DNA from: Cristatella mucedo
Taxonomy: Eukaryota; Bryozoa; Phylactolaemata; Cristatellidae
Assembly (NCBI GenBank): GCA_009760855.2
Contig: WPIO01000034.1
Coordinates: 3,777,501-3,841,500, forward strand
Direction of reading: 5' to 3'
DNA: 64,000 bases
The notes beneath the pieces are model-generated. The model saw only the letters and a program-made list of their open reading frames with translations, made no database searches and had not been told where the DNA came from. Numbering within the stretch: position 1 is the first letter of the stretch; the number at the start of each line of letters is the position of its first letter. Shown piece by piece: positions 52,436-64,000 of this stretch. The position numbers were made by a program, and so were the translations under genes.

Positions 52436-53578
52436 TTTGCCGCTTTTGATCCCTTAGCATCCTTCTCTTGCCTTTCATTCATATACATTTAGCTATCAAC
52501 TTACGGCTTCACGCTCATGGCCAGTGCACCCGGGTAGGTTCACATTCAGCATTTCCAGTGAGATTCTGCTAGCCGATATTTTTGTTGGTAGATCTCGCAG
52601 ACTAAAATAGACTAGTCGAATGCTAACGCTAATAGCGCTAAAAATAAAAAAAGGTCATTGCAGGCAAGCTACGAATGCCATATTTTGTACAGGACCCAAG
52701 CTATTGCACCTGAGTAGGCAAAGCAAGACTCCGAATACACGGAAGACACCTTAGATCATGCCTTCCGCCAAGTGGGCCTAGATGCGAGCATTCACATTAG
52801 CGCTGGCGCCTTTGTGCTGCCGATTTGACTCGCCACATTCTGGATTATCATTCTGGATTATCAAGATTATTCTTCTAGATTATCTGGATTGCCAGTTCTA
52901 GATTATCCTTCTGGATTATCTCGCGGTAGATGATTGGTCCCTTTGTGTAGTGCCGCCAGTGGGAATCTATTGAATAGCGCTTCGGTAGCGGCTCGGCTCG
53001 TAGGTCGCTGTCTTTGACTATAGTTCATATTGAAGCTAGCGCTCGCCAATTAGATACTCCGGCTTCCCGTCAATTTCCGGGGGATCGTGGGCCCAGTAAA
53101 TAAATCAACAGCACGTCTCCTGGATACTATAATTAGATGTCAAGGAAGAGGTGGTACTGTGCCCTCAGTACTTCAGCGGAACTGAAATGATGCGATTAAG
53201 GTAAGAGTCAAGTTTGAGTCGTCGTTGTATCGCGCTAGGGCGAACAATGGTAGGACGCCGGTTAGTAAACGCCATCTGCAATCTAGCTTTTAAAGTTTCT
53301 GCGAGTGCTTACAACTTTTTCACTCTCGTTTAACGGATCTAGCGATGCGGACTCAGTCGCATCGTATAAGTTCGGTGAAATTTGACCAGACTGCGTTCGT
53401 CCGCCGAAGCCCGCAGTAAGCCACCTATAGTCGCCGTGGTCGTCTCCAGAGAGATTTCGTCTGCTGCTCTTCAAATGGTGCGTTTCAAATGCACTCTGTT
53501 TCTGTGGCAGCCCTATAGCCACAGTGGACCTGTTTAATTTAATGTATACGCTCGTGTCTTATTCAAAGTGTACATCAT
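52436..53578. other. Intergenic DNA with a short TTCTGGATTATC array
   Basis: Five or so copies of TTCTGGATTATC-like units lie at 52,838-52,920. No gene recognised. Confidence 0.4.
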
Positions 53579-53587
53579 TGCCTCGTG

Positions 53588-53647
<60 letters not shown>

Positions 53648-53666
53648 CACATATATATATATATAC

Positions 53667-53697
<31 letters not shown>
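53588..53697. repeat. (TA)n microsatellite flanked by 9-bp direct repeats
   Basis: About 110 bases of TA with a few TACA interruptions. TGCCTCGTG stands immediately on both sides (53,579-53,587 and 53,698-53,706). Confidence 0.95.
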
Positions 53698-53698
<1 letters not shown>

Positions 53699-53706
53699 GC
53701 CTCGTG

Positions 53707-54000
53707 CTCCCAGTTTTACGTCCGTCTCTAGCAAGACCTGGCGACACTTGCAAGGCAATAGCAGGCCTGCAAACGTCTGAGCACCCACACTATCGGTTAA
53801 TTACTAGCCCCAGTGGCAGTCCGCTGGAACGTGGTATAAACAGAAAAGAGATATTTCTTCTCGCGCAAACCTTAACGTTTCGCTGGATTTTGACCTGCTG
53901 TCGCTTAGCATTCAAGGGTATTCGGCATGGTATGGGGAAAGTCACAGTATGCGTAGCGTAGCTTTTTTTTAATGTTCAAGAGATGCGCCACTAGACAAAG
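53707..54000. other. Intergenic DNA, no gene recognised
   Basis: Nothing recognisable. Confidence 0.3.
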
Positions 54001-54004
54001 ACAA

Positions 54005-54310
54005 TTATAGGAAATAAATAAATCAATTAAAATTAGATATTCAATAACAATACATATGCATAAAGCCCTCAGAATATTAAATCTCTTTCTAGGCAATTTA
54101 CTGGTGCTGTAAAGAGAGCATGATAAAGCATTTATTGGTAACATTCGCAACGTCATCATTCATAACTTTATTAAATGTGACATGCATAGGTTCAACATTT
54201 ATAGATACGGTTAGTAGCAGCAGGCACAACGTAAGCACGCACAAGCACAAAAAGAACGAATTACAAGGACCCACTAATCGATGTAATAAAAACGCGTGCT
54301 TCAAACGTTA
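54005..54310 (-). mobile_element. Old LINE-A-related 3' tail fragment
   Basis: Minus-oriented, with AAATAAATAAATC, then AAAGCCCTCAGAATATTAAA, TCTCTTTCTAGGC, GTGACATGCATAGG, and AATTACAAGGACCCACTAA. Clearly related to LINE-A tails but much more diverged, so older or a sister family. A second short tail piece follows at 54,510-54,600. Confidence 0.7.
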
Positions 54311-55515
54311 AATGTTTTTTTTAATTATTTTTTTGCCAAATGTTAAATCTTTAAATTTTTTAAGTGTTTCTTTTTAAATGTTGACATGTCAGGGGAGGTG
54401 ACGTCAGTTGGGTGAGGTCCAGACTTTGGGGGCACATGAACTTTAAAAAAATTTAACCTGCAAAAAGAAGAATCGGGATTGATCATTGCAACAGTTGAGT
54501 TAGCGTGAACAAAATAACAATACTACATTTGTACATAACCTTCAGAGAACTTAGTCTCTTTTTAGGCACTTTACATATGAATGCTGTAAAGGAAAAAATG
54601 GCTACGCGTCAATGCCATGTGACCTACCAACCTTTTTTGACATTCGTCTGCTCGAGAAGCTAGCGGCTTTGTCTTCTCACTCGGTCGGACCTTATGCGTC
54701 GTTCCGCGAGAGCTGCGCAGCTCGTCTTTGCAGCAACAATTCGAGCGACTCGCTGTGGCGAGCTTTGCAATTTCAAGCGTACTCAAGAGCTGCACGCGGC
54801 AAATAGAGGCTAGGCCAGGTCGGCATTGGCCAAGTTCAAAGTTCAAACTCCCCGTTTTGCTCGCGATAATTAGTCGTAAGACATAGAGTAGTGGCAATTT
54901 ATATTGTGGGGATCGAGCAGGATTTCCAAGGATTTCTGAGCAGTTTAGTTTGATTGAGAAGCTCGCCATAAAGAAAGACCAATGCTACAGATAAGAGAGC
55001 ACACAAACGGTTCAGCAACCACCTGTGGACACAGTTAAAACTGTTGGAATTCGCTGGATTAGTTGATGATCACCTGCGTTTCAAGAAAATATTTGGTCAG
55101 CAGTGGTTATACAGTTAACGACGGATTACGGTATAAGTTTACTCCAAAGATTCTAGATTGTATAATGTCTATATATGGATGCATATATTAAATGCATGTA
55201 TGCATGACTAGTCGTAACCCTCAATGTAACCCTTAGCCTGCTCTTAGCCGGAGTGCGCTGTATGGTCTAATATTGTCACTGACCTGTTGATATTTTGGAC
55301 TTCAAATAGCGCATTACTTCTGCTCAGCAGCTAAACTCTCGGCTTCTGTTCCGATACTCTTCATTAATTACTGCGGCAGTTGGGCTGGAGAAGTTTATCA
55401 GTGATAACTAGCCAACACAGCGTACAGGGTCTAATCAAGTTTCATCTTTATCACAGATAGTCTTTGGTAACTGGCTAGCTGATAGAAAAGTCAAAACAAG
55501 TTCGAGCATAGAAAA
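54311..55515. other. Mostly intergenic; second old LINE tail at 54,510-54,600
   Basis: GTACATAACCTTCAGAGAAC, then TTTTTAGGCACTTTACATAT, marks another decayed LINE-A-like tail (-). No gene recognised elsewhere. Confidence 0.45.
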
Positions 55516-55520
55516 CGTCT

Positions 55521-55750
55521 GGTCAGTAGATGTAGATGGAGGTCAGTAGATGTAGATTGAAGTCAGTAGATGTAGATGGAGGTCAGTAGATGTAGATGGA
55601 GGTCAGTAGATGTAGATGGAAGTCAGAAGATGTAGATGGAGGTCAGTAGATGTAGATGGAGGTCAGTAGATGTAGATGGAATTCGGAAGATGTAGATGGA
55701 GGTCAGTAGATGTAGATGGAATTCGGAAGATGTAGATGGAGGTCAGTAGA
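55521..55750. repeat. 20-bp minisatellite, about 11.5 copies
   Basis: The unit GGTCAGTAGATGTAGATGGA repeats in exact 20-base register. Variants are AGTCAG and ATTCGGA starts; the ATTCGGAAG variant recurs 40 bases apart, suggesting a higher-order duplication. Confidence 0.97.
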
Positions 55751-56203
55751 GTGGTTGGCATGACTTCCATTCGTCGGGCTTCTCTGTCGGAATCGCTGTG
55801 TGCTAGAGTCCTGAATACGTTGAGATCTTTAATGCTCGATTGTAGTGCTATAGTTTTATTTTAGTAATATTTTGACTGCTAGCGACGCATGGCGAAATTT
55901 TGAGTTAGATATGGGAATTGCTTACTTTTGTTGCTAAGAATGCTACCCTCAAATGACTAGCTTGAGGACTCGGAAGCTACCCAGATACGTCCTGTCATGA
56001 CAGAGGAATGTTTGTGAAAATCTTAAAAGCTCCCAGTGTCTTTAACAGCGATGACACAGGGTGCTCGAGGCAACTGGCATTGGTATGGTTCGCTAACAGC
56101 AACTTGCTGGCAGTGTAAAACACCGTGCTGGATTGCACTATTTGTGCACAAACCGACGACGTATCTATTTTTGCCCAACCAACACGTTAGGAAATATGAT
56201 CGA
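55751..56203. other. Intergenic DNA, no gene recognised
   Basis: Nothing recognisable. Confidence 0.3.
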
Positions 56204-56205
56204 AT

Positions 56206-57597
56206 TATAATAATAATAATAATGTACTTGATAAAGCGCCCTCAGAGAACTTAATCTCTTTCTAGGCGCTTTACATTTGCTGCAAAGGGAAATGCAATTG
56301 AATGGTAAGTAAAATCATGCTTGAAAAACAAACGAAATGAATAACATGGTTAGGGGTGACATGCACAGGGTCAGCATGCACAGTGTCAGCACGCATAGGC
56401 ACGTGAAGGACGAATCACAGGGACCCACTAAATGCTGTCCTAAATAGGTGTGTTTTTAGGTTCCCTTTAAATGTGGTCAGGTCATGGGATGTTCTGACGC
56501 AGGTCGGGAGGGAGTTCCAGGCTTTGGGAGCGTATGAACTAAATGCACGGTCTCCAAAGGATTTGAGGTTTGTACGAGGTATTTCTAGACTGTTGGATTC
56601 CGAAAAACGGGTGGTACGATGCTTGGCCTGATGGGGTAGTATATCTGACAGATAGGCTGGAGCCATAGAATGAAGGGATCTAAAAGTGAGCGACAAAACC
56701 TTGAAGTCAATCCGTTGCTTGACTGGTAGCCAGTGCAGGTCGGCGAGAAGTGGAGTAATGTGGCAACTGCGACGCTCACGGCAGACAAGTCTAGCTGCCG
56801 AGTTTTGCACCAGCTGCAATTGCCTGATCGCACATGCTGGTAGGCCAGTAAGCGGGGAGTTGCAGAAGTCGAGACGAGATGTCACGAATGCATGGACCAA
56901 CTTAGTCGTGGTATCCTTATCTAAACAAGCCCGAATTTCAGTAATGTTATGAAGCTGAAAGTAGGCAGATTTGACTGTGGAGCTGATGCGGTCGTCTAAC
57001 GAGAGGTTGCTTTGGAATATGACACCTAGATTTCGAACTGATTCGACAGGAGATATGCTGGCAGAGCCAATTTTTAGCGTCAGCCTTTCCAATTTCTGAA
57101 TCACACTGGGTTTGCTCATAACTAGTAAGTTAGTTTTATCATCGTTAAGTTTTAGAAAATTTGCTGCCATCCAAGTGCGGATGTCATCAATGCATGCAGC
57201 TAGTGAGTTTAGAGAATTTGAGGTGCTCGAAGGCTGGGAGGGATCAAAGCAAAGGTACAACTGAGTGTCATCCGCATAGAAGTGAAAGCCTAGATTGTGC
57301 TTGGCAATCACATCAGCAAGAGGCAGAGTATAAACCGTGAAAAGAACCGGACCTAGCACTGAGCCCTGAGATACTCCATATTTCAGAGGTACTTCAGATG
57401 ATCTTTGTCCATTCACGTCAATACTCTGGAGTCTCCCACTGAGATATGACCTGAACCACTGCAGAGCAGTGCCAGTGATGCCCAGGCGAGATGAGAAGCA
57501 CTCTAGAAGAACTTTGTGATCGATGGTGTCAAAAGCAGCCGAAAGATCGAGCAAAACAATCAGAGAAACTCTACCCATGTCTGCATTCCTAAGTATT
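56206..57597 (-). mobile_element. LINE-A copy with the longest open RT frame
   Basis: Minus-oriented, 5'-truncated. A 399-codon frame (56,415-57,614) with no stop covers the LLDLSAAFDTIDHK block, RSYLSGRLQSIDVNGQRSS, a GVSQGSVLG (Gln-Gly-Ser conserved), catalytic FHFYADDTQLYL, NDDKTNLLVM and the C-terminal DLHWLPVKQRIDFKVL region. The 3' UTR and (TTA)n tail are intact. It is nearly identical to the copy in the viral polymerase gene and was therefore recently active. Confidence 0.94.
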
Positions 57598-57614
57598 GAC
57601 TTTGGCAACTTCAA

Positions 57615-58205
57615 TGTGTCAGCTATAAACTGCTTCCTCCAATAACATGGCGACTGCAGGTTTATGTTAAGGCAAGCTATGTTATTGGTGTGCTCCTCAA
57701 TTTGATGGCAATAGGTGCCGTCTCTTAAGCCTGTGTCAGAGGACCGTTTTAAGCTGAATTATCGAAGCTGCCAGCCTACCTCAGGTAAGCTGTGCAGCAA
57801 TACTCGAAAAGTATCCCTAACTGGCAAAGACCATTGTCAGTCAAGCGCGGCAGATAAATAATTTCGCCTTAGCAGAGCTGTCTCCAGTGATACCAATCGC
57901 TTGTGTTGTACCTTCTCTATCTGCAAATGTTGGGGTTGGGTGCTCCAACTGTCAATACAGCTTCACCCGAGGCCCTATAAAAAATGAGCTCATTGGAATG
58001 AAGTTTAACTCTCCGCTGTGTGTGTTGGATGCAGGTGATGAGACGTGGTAACCTTTTTCGGGGGCGTTTCTAACGAAGCGGTGCCAGAGCCGGTATCAGC
58101 AGCAGGCTTGGGAAAGGATTCCCTAAAATCTCGATGCACGACTTCGGATGGTGATTAACTATTTGCTGTGTGATTCATAGAGAGCCATGCATCGCTGATT
58201 TATAA
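57615..58205. other. Intergenic DNA, no gene recognised
   Basis: Nothing recognisable. Confidence 0.3.
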
Positions 58206-58207
58206 AT

Positions 58208-58325
58208 AAAACTCATTTGTACAGGGCCCTAAGTAAACCTATTCTCTATTCAGGCGCTTCACAAATGCCACAGGGCTCGAGCCCACGACCTCTGCCAGAC
58301 CTTGATCGGGGCGAGCACCTTAATT
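58208..58325 (-). repeat. SINE-1 copy
   Basis: Minus-oriented: CATTTGTACAGGGCCCTAAG, TTCAGGCGCTTCACAAATGC, GGGCTCGAGCCCACGACCTC (B-box region) and a truncated A-box side. Confidence 0.83.
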
Positions 58326-58924
58326 GCAACAACGCGCACAATACAGTGCACGATGTGATTGAATTTAATAATTCTACATGTTGGCAGTTAGCGTTATTAA
58401 TACGTTATTGGTGAATAATGAAACACATTTAGGTTTATGCTATGTGGCATGTTACATGTACGTTGATACTGTATTTGTATCTTCTGCATACGGCATTTGT
58501 ATTCTCTGACTTGTTTGATCGGTGTGTGAGTTAAACTGAAACTACAGATGACTATTGTGATATCATAGTTTTTTATCTTTTAACCTATGACTGAGGAATT
58601 TTTGTAGCTTGATACATTTGGTAAATTCGATAATCGCGATCATTTTTTGAATGTATTTTGATTGTCTTCTTTCGACGTTTCTTGCTGGTTGCTCAAGGAG
58701 GGAAAGTATTGTATGCGATACTTGACGAATAGCGGGATTGTCTGGCCGTCATCTCTGTGCCTTCGGAAACTCTGGCAGCAGAGATTATTAAGTCAACAGC
58801 TGACAATGCTTTACGATTATTTTGAATTTTCCCTTCTACAGGATGTGCGGAGCTCAAAGCCTACGCTTCACGTTACTCTTTTTTATTATCGAGCACGCTA
58901 CCACCAGCCATTCGATCGTGTTTC
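58326..58924. other. Intergenic DNA, no gene recognised
   Basis: Nothing recognisable. Confidence 0.3.
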
Positions 58925-59012
58925 CTTTGCAGCAGATGTAAAGCGCCTAGAAAAAGATTGAGTTCTCCAAGGGCAATCTAAAAAATGGATTATTATTCTT
59001 ATTTTTATTATG
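58925..59012 (+). mobile_element. LINE-A 3' tail fragment
   Basis: Plus-oriented end only: GCAGATGTAAAGCGCCTAGA, AAAAGATTGAGTTCTCCAAG and an ATTATTATT-like tail. Confidence 0.8.
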
Positions 59013-59984
59013 CTACGTCTAGCATACATCTCCTTGCTGTGATTTTGGTCTCGTTATTGACCGCTGCTTGATGGTTTCAGATTAACTGGGCAGGTTTAAA
59101 TATTGAGGAGTCGACTCTCTGTGCGCTTCTATGCATGGTTCAGCTTTGAAAACGTTTGTAATTTTAAGCATTTATTGCTACGGATAGTTGGAGAATAATG
59201 AAACTGTGGTTCGTCAGTATTCATTTTCAGCTGATTCCTCATCAGACATGTCTAACTTTATGCGACTCGAAGTTTCGTTTCGTTTCGATCCTCTAATTAA
59301 TTCCAAGCATGAAAAGGATGTTCCTAGTATAGCGCATCAAATATATAACCTGTTAATATACAAAACGTAAAGCGATGCACCAGTTGAGACGAGTATTCTT
59401 GGGGCCGATCGACACACAGACGAATTTTTCTTTTTGAGCGGCGACTGCCGCCAGAGAACTGCGAGCCTGCTGGGATCATCTTTCGTTCTATATCACTTTG
59501 CGTCAGCTACTAAGCATTGCTCCTCGCATCCCTAATGATTTCAGTGGGTTCTATAAACAGCCGAGTTGTCCGTATGGTCCTCTGGACTACTGCGACTGCT
59601 CACACACAGTCAGCAGTGGTGATGAGGATGAGATCTGTTCAAATCACGACCAGATCTGTTCAGCTGTATTTACTTATTTCATCTCTGTAGCAATGACGAA
59701 AACAGATGCAGGACCTGCTCGGGAACGTATGTAGTAAATACATGCATTCAGAATGCTTAAAAGTGATCAGGATGATTTTTCGTGAGAAAGACATGCGAAC
59801 ATCAACTAAACGCGAAGCTACTACGCACATTCTTGTGCTAGCACTATTTAATTATTTGCTTAACAGTTTGCCGAGCCTTGATTCTGCTAGATCGCTAACA
59901 CAAGTGTATCTGTGACTATTCAAAGGCCACGTCTAGATGGCTTTAGAAGAGAAGGACCTATGCGTAGCATAACTTTGGTAATGT
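59013..59984. other. Intergenic DNA, no gene recognised
   Basis: Nothing recognisable. Confidence 0.3.
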
Positions 59985-62410
59985 AATTTATGTAATGTAT
60001 CTCCGTCAGTAACTCCACAAAGTCATAAAGACCATGTGGGTGTTACGCAGGAGAGTTTTGTATAGCGCACTCACAGCTTAAGCGGCTTTCGGTACGCATT
60101 CGGTAGCCAACAGACTTGATCTCACGCAACAAAGAGAAAGTGGGAAGCTTAGCAGAGTCAGGAGAGCTGTTGAGGTAGTGAGTAGCATAGAAGTAGCAGT
60201 TCAGGACCGCTGAAAAGATGTGCCATAGTCGGCAGTTGGAGAATAGTTGTCGTTGCGTAAGAATTGTGGAAGCGAGTTCCACAGTCTAGGACCTGCAGAG
60301 CTAAAGCTTCTGTCGCCAACTGCCTTTAAGCGGAGGAATGGGACAGCTAATTTATTGTCCACACAGGACCTGAGGGCGCGAACAGGCTGAAACTGATGCA
60401 GCAGTTCAGCTAGGTACGAAGGAGCTAAGCCGTGGCGGGCCTTGTGGGTCAGCGTAAGAACTTTGCTCTGTATCCTTTGCTCAACCGGCAACCATCCTAG
60501 CTCTTTCAGCAGATGTGACACGTGCTCAAACCGCTGAGACTTGAAGACCAGCCTTGCAGCCATATTCATAGTCCGCTGTAGTGGCATAATAGCTTTCTTT
60601 GGCAGCCCAGCCAAAAGGGAATTACAATAATCAAGCCGAGACAGAACTAAAGAGCTAGTTAAACTTTTTACAAGCCACTGTGGGAGACAGCTTCTAATCT
60701 TGGATAGGGATCGGATGTGATGGCTAGCTGTAGAGGCAGTCTTCTGAATGAAGCTTTTGAAATTGAGGCAGCTGTCGAACACGACACCTAGATTACGAGC
60801 ACGTGGTGAAGGTCGCACAATAACATCACCTATTAGAAAAGCAAAGCCTTTTAATCCAGCTACACACTTAGGCTGTCCTATGAGCAGCAGTTCAGTTTTA
60901 TCGTCATTTAATTTCAGGAAGTTTTCCGACATCCAGGATCGAATATCGGCAAGGCAAGCATTCAGTTTCTCAGTTGCTGCAGCAGATTCCGACGGTTTAA
61001 ATGACAAATACAACTGAGTATCGTCAGCATAGAAGTGATATCCTATTCCATGGGCCTTAATCACTTTTCCCAGAGGTTGTGTATACATGGAGAACAGCAA
61101 GAGACCGAGTACAGACCCTTGAGGGACTCCACAGGTGACCCTTCTCATGTCTGAGACCTGACCCCCACACGACACGGATTGAACACGATCAGACAAGTAT
61201 GATTTAAACCACGCCAGTGCTTCGTCTGCCAGACCGATCGTTGTTCTCAATCGTTCAAGCAGAACTTCGTGATCAATGGTGTCGAAGGCAGCAGACAGAT
61301 CTAGCAGAGCTAGGGCAGTGACATTCCCGTCGTCGTTGCCACGTAGAATGTCATTGGTAACACGGAGGAGAGCAGTTTCAGTAGAGTGCTGCCTCTTGAA
61401 ACCTGATTGAAATGTTTCTGACATTCCATTATTTTCAATATGTTCAAATAGCTGCTTAGCAACAATTTTTTCAAGAATCTTTGATAAGAACGGAAGAAGG
61501 GAAACTGGACGATAGTTTGCTAGGACCCCTGTGTCTAATCCAGGCTTTTTAAGAATAGGTCTAACGATTGCCGATTTGAAGGACTTGGGACGAACCCTTT
61601 TCCCAAAGAAGCATAAAAATCTCGGTTATGGCAGGGCTAAGTTGGTCTGCAAGTGAAGACCACAGAGATGAAGGTATAGGGTCTTTAGGAGACGAGCTCT
61701 TTTTGCTAGACCTTATTAAGGCAGCCACATCACAGGCAGAAACATCGGATAACCTTTTAAGAAAGGTCACAGGTTGAGGAACGGCGATTGCTTTGGTCGT
61801 AGGGGGCTTAATGGAGGCACGAATGTGCACAATTTTTTCAGTAAAGAAGGCTGAAAACTTTTCGGATGAGCCCTTAATATCTGGGGAGTCAGACCTCACA
61901 GCATTGGCCAGTAAATGGTTTACTGTCTTATAAATCTGTTTAGTGGGTAGACTATGATAGGAATTTTTGATGTCAATGTTTGCATCGGTATTTGCTGCTG
62001 TTATCGCTCTACATGAAAATTGATGTAAAATATCCGGCACAAACTCCGGAAAATCTCGAGTAGGCAAGGTCTTTGATAAAGAAAGTGAATTTTCCGTGGC
62101 CCACTTACGCCCGGACCAAATCATTTGCCTGTCCGTCGGCACCGGCTGCGTTGGAAGCTTCAGCCGTCTACTTTAACTCGCATAATCAAGTCCCTGTTCC
62201 GTGAACAGCTTGCGGAAGTCTCTCAATTGACCATGCTACCAAAAGAGCTGCCTCGGATCTCAGCCACGTATCTTACTTCCACTGTGATTGTGGGTGGCAT
62301 CAATGGTCGAAAGGCCTCCTGACTTAGGCCCATTCATATTAGGGCGACCGTCTGCAGCACTTAGGTCAACAATAGCATGATGAAGGCGTTCAAATAGCCA
62401 ATTCATTTTA
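59985..62410 (-). mobile_element. LINE-B copy (CR1/L2-like), RT domain well preserved
   Basis: Minus-oriented. The 407-codon frame at 60,201-61,424 encodes RT: QSGFKRQHSTETALLRVTND, LDLSAAFDTIDHEVLLERL, CGVPQGSVLG, catalytic YHFYADDTQLYLSF and the C-terminal LGWLPVEQRIQSKVL. The linker and start of RT lie at 61,561-62,142 (LIRSSKKSSSPKDPIPSSLW). Decayed linker continues to about 62,410; the endonuclease is missing. TGTAATG repeats mark the 3' end. A frameshift near 60,210 separates the last 60 codons. Confidence 0.93.
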
Positions 62411-63613
62411 ACTGATTACCGTCGAGCTGAGCAAGACGGGTAGCGATACCCCTACTTGCAGGGGCTCATGCCTACAAAAGGCCTGCTAGGTGAGCGTACG
62501 CCATTCTTGACAATACGATTCAGCCGAGCGAGGATATTCTTTCTGACCTCCCGAGGGCGGAAGGAAGAGGAGGCAGCAGTTTTCTACCCAGCGAATGAAT
62601 GGCCAGTTGGCTACCATGGATTCTGCCCCGAAATTCTTTTCGTGTAGTAACGCTTGTACCTTGTACCAGGGCTTCTCGACAGCGCACGCTGCTTGCTTGG
62701 AAACGGCTTTTTCGGTGTCTCGATACGCCAGCATGACTTAGCCAGCCACTGGTGTCCTCGGACTGCTCGCTGAATACCAGACTTCTTTCTTTCGCACATA
62801 TAACCCTCTCTTCCATAAGAGGTCGGTGAGACTTTCGTGATTTCATGCCACCACGCTTTTGGGTTAGCCAGCGAAGCTACTCGGTGCCTCGTCGCTTCCG
62901 GTAGTTTAAAAAACAGCCAGTTTTGCGATTCAGCTGACTTACGCGGCCACTCAAGCATATATACACCGGTGATCGCAGAGAGGCAGCAAACTCTTTTCAG
63001 AGAGTTGGAAGGAAGGGCTTGATTTTCTTGTTGTCTATTTTCAAGTGAGTCCGCAACAAAGTCTTGTGCCCCTAACAGTGATTGCAACAAAAGTAGACGA
63101 TGACAGCGAACTTCTAGCCGTCCATAATTCTTCGTGGAAATGTACTTAATGCATACTTTGTATGTATTTAGCTCCTATATGCGATATAAACCAAATGACT
63201 GCCGTGCAATGGTCGGAAAAACTTCCCGTGAGTCACCGTAGAAAGAAGCTGCCCGTCGTCTGCTGTTAGCAACAATTTGCCCCTGTCACCAATAACGCCG
63301 CTGCCAAAACTCAGTTCAAGCACGAGAACAAGAGAGACAAGTTCAGTGGGAAAGCTGGGCGGAGCAGATGCGTCTTTAGCTGATATTTAAAGGATACTAA
63401 GCAATGCAGGCATTGAAAAAGCGAAGGGGAGTGTCTTGGGGCTTTCGATAGTGCATAAGAACTGCCCCGACCACCAAAGATTTCAATTTCAGAAGTGGAA
63501 CGGAGATACAACTACTGGAAGGAGCGAGGAAGAAGGGATATGCATAGGATGAGGGCCTGCACGACATCGAGTGAGTTGACCTGTGTTGACCGGATCACCT
63601 GTGGGCCGACAGG

Positions 63614-63615
<2 letters not shown>
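62411..63615. other. Intergenic DNA, no gene recognised
   Basis: The 160-codon minus frame at 62,611-63,090 has no domain, and overlapping frames of similar length exist on both strands, so I do not call it. Confidence 0.35.
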
Positions 63616-63617
<2 letters not shown>

Positions 63618-63703
<86 letters not shown>

Positions 63704-63845
63704 AGGAGAGAGAGAGAGAGAGGGAGAGAGAGAGAGAGGGAGAGAGATACAGAGGCAGGGAGACAGAGACAGGGAGACAGCAAGAGATAGAGACAGAGAG
63801 AGAGAGAGATAGAGAGAAAGAGATAGAGACAGAGAGGGACAGATA
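63618..63845. repeat. (GA)n microsatellite with GGGAGA/CAGAGA variants
   Basis: About 85 bases of pure GA, then variants containing GGAG, TACAGAGGC and CAGAGA. Confidence 0.96.
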
Positions 63846-64000
63846 GAGACAGACGGACAGAGACAGGGAGACAGACAGGGAGACAGACAGGGAGACAGAC
63901 AGGGAGACAGACAGGGAGACAGACAGGGAGACAGACAGGGAGACAGACAGGGAGACAGACAGGACGACAGACAGGACGACAGACAGGACGACAGACAGGA
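63846..64000. repeat. 12-bp GGGAGACAGACA minisatellite, cut by the window edge
   Basis: About eight exact 12-bp units up to 63,960, then a GGACGACAGACA variant at least three times to the end of the window. Confidence 0.95.

Noticed and set aside
62611-63090. 159-codon minus frame near the right end
   Set aside because: No recognised domain and equally long overlapping frames; possibly chance.
63846-64000. CRISPR-like array
   Set aside because: The 12-bp units are contiguous without spacers; it is a minisatellite.

Overview
The window joins two kinds of DNA. Bases 1 to about 15,776 are an AT-rich, gene-dense block of small intronless ORFs on both strands. Its contents are those of a Polinton/adintovirus-type dsDNA virus: a protein-primed family B DNA polymerase, an adenain-like cysteine protease, a parvovirus-type phospholipase A2, fibre-like and capsid/spike-like proteins and a hydrophobic virion protein. 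Bases about 15,950 to 64,000 are ordinary, GC-richer animal genomic DNA full of LINEs, tRNA-derived SINEs, a hAT transposon and microsatellites. I read this as an invertebrate or basal-deuterostome metazoan genome; the sequence does not name the species.

Viral block. From left to right: a small basic coiled-coil protein (-), a 299-aa capsid/spike-like protein (-), the C-terminal remnant of a related protein (-), a zinc-ribbon/protease frame (+), a 165-aa unknown (+), the PLA2 gene (-), an HNH-AP2 endonuclease (+), two virion-type proteins (-), a capsid-like remnant and a fibre gene (+), two unknown genes (-), four related small genes (-), an acidic protein, a tiny basic protein, and DNA polymerase (-). 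No integrase, packaging ATPase or full-length major capsid gene is seen; the block runs off the left edge. Most genes begin right after a short TATAG(A/G)A-type motif. Many frames are broken by in-frame TAA codons or single-base frameshifts. Two LINE copies interrupt the block, and the same families occur in the flanking DNA, so this is a germline-resident endogenous copy, not contamination. An imperfect 175-bp palindrome lies exactly where the composition changes.

Host part. Two intact single-exon galactose-3-O-sulfotransferase-type genes face opposite ways (26.4-27.9 kb + and 42.4-43.7 kb -), with a decayed fragment of a third between them at 33.0 kb. The rest is mobile and simple-sequence DNA: LINE-A (tail of TTA repeats), LINE-B, SINE-1 (tRNA head, LINE-A-like tail), SINE-2 (tRNA head, different tail), a 2.7-kb hAT element with 8-bp target duplications, a copia remnant, and several minisatellites. 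One minisatellite is an exact 34-bp-period array of PAR-bZIP-type palindromes. No rRNA, functional tRNA or CRISPR was seen.
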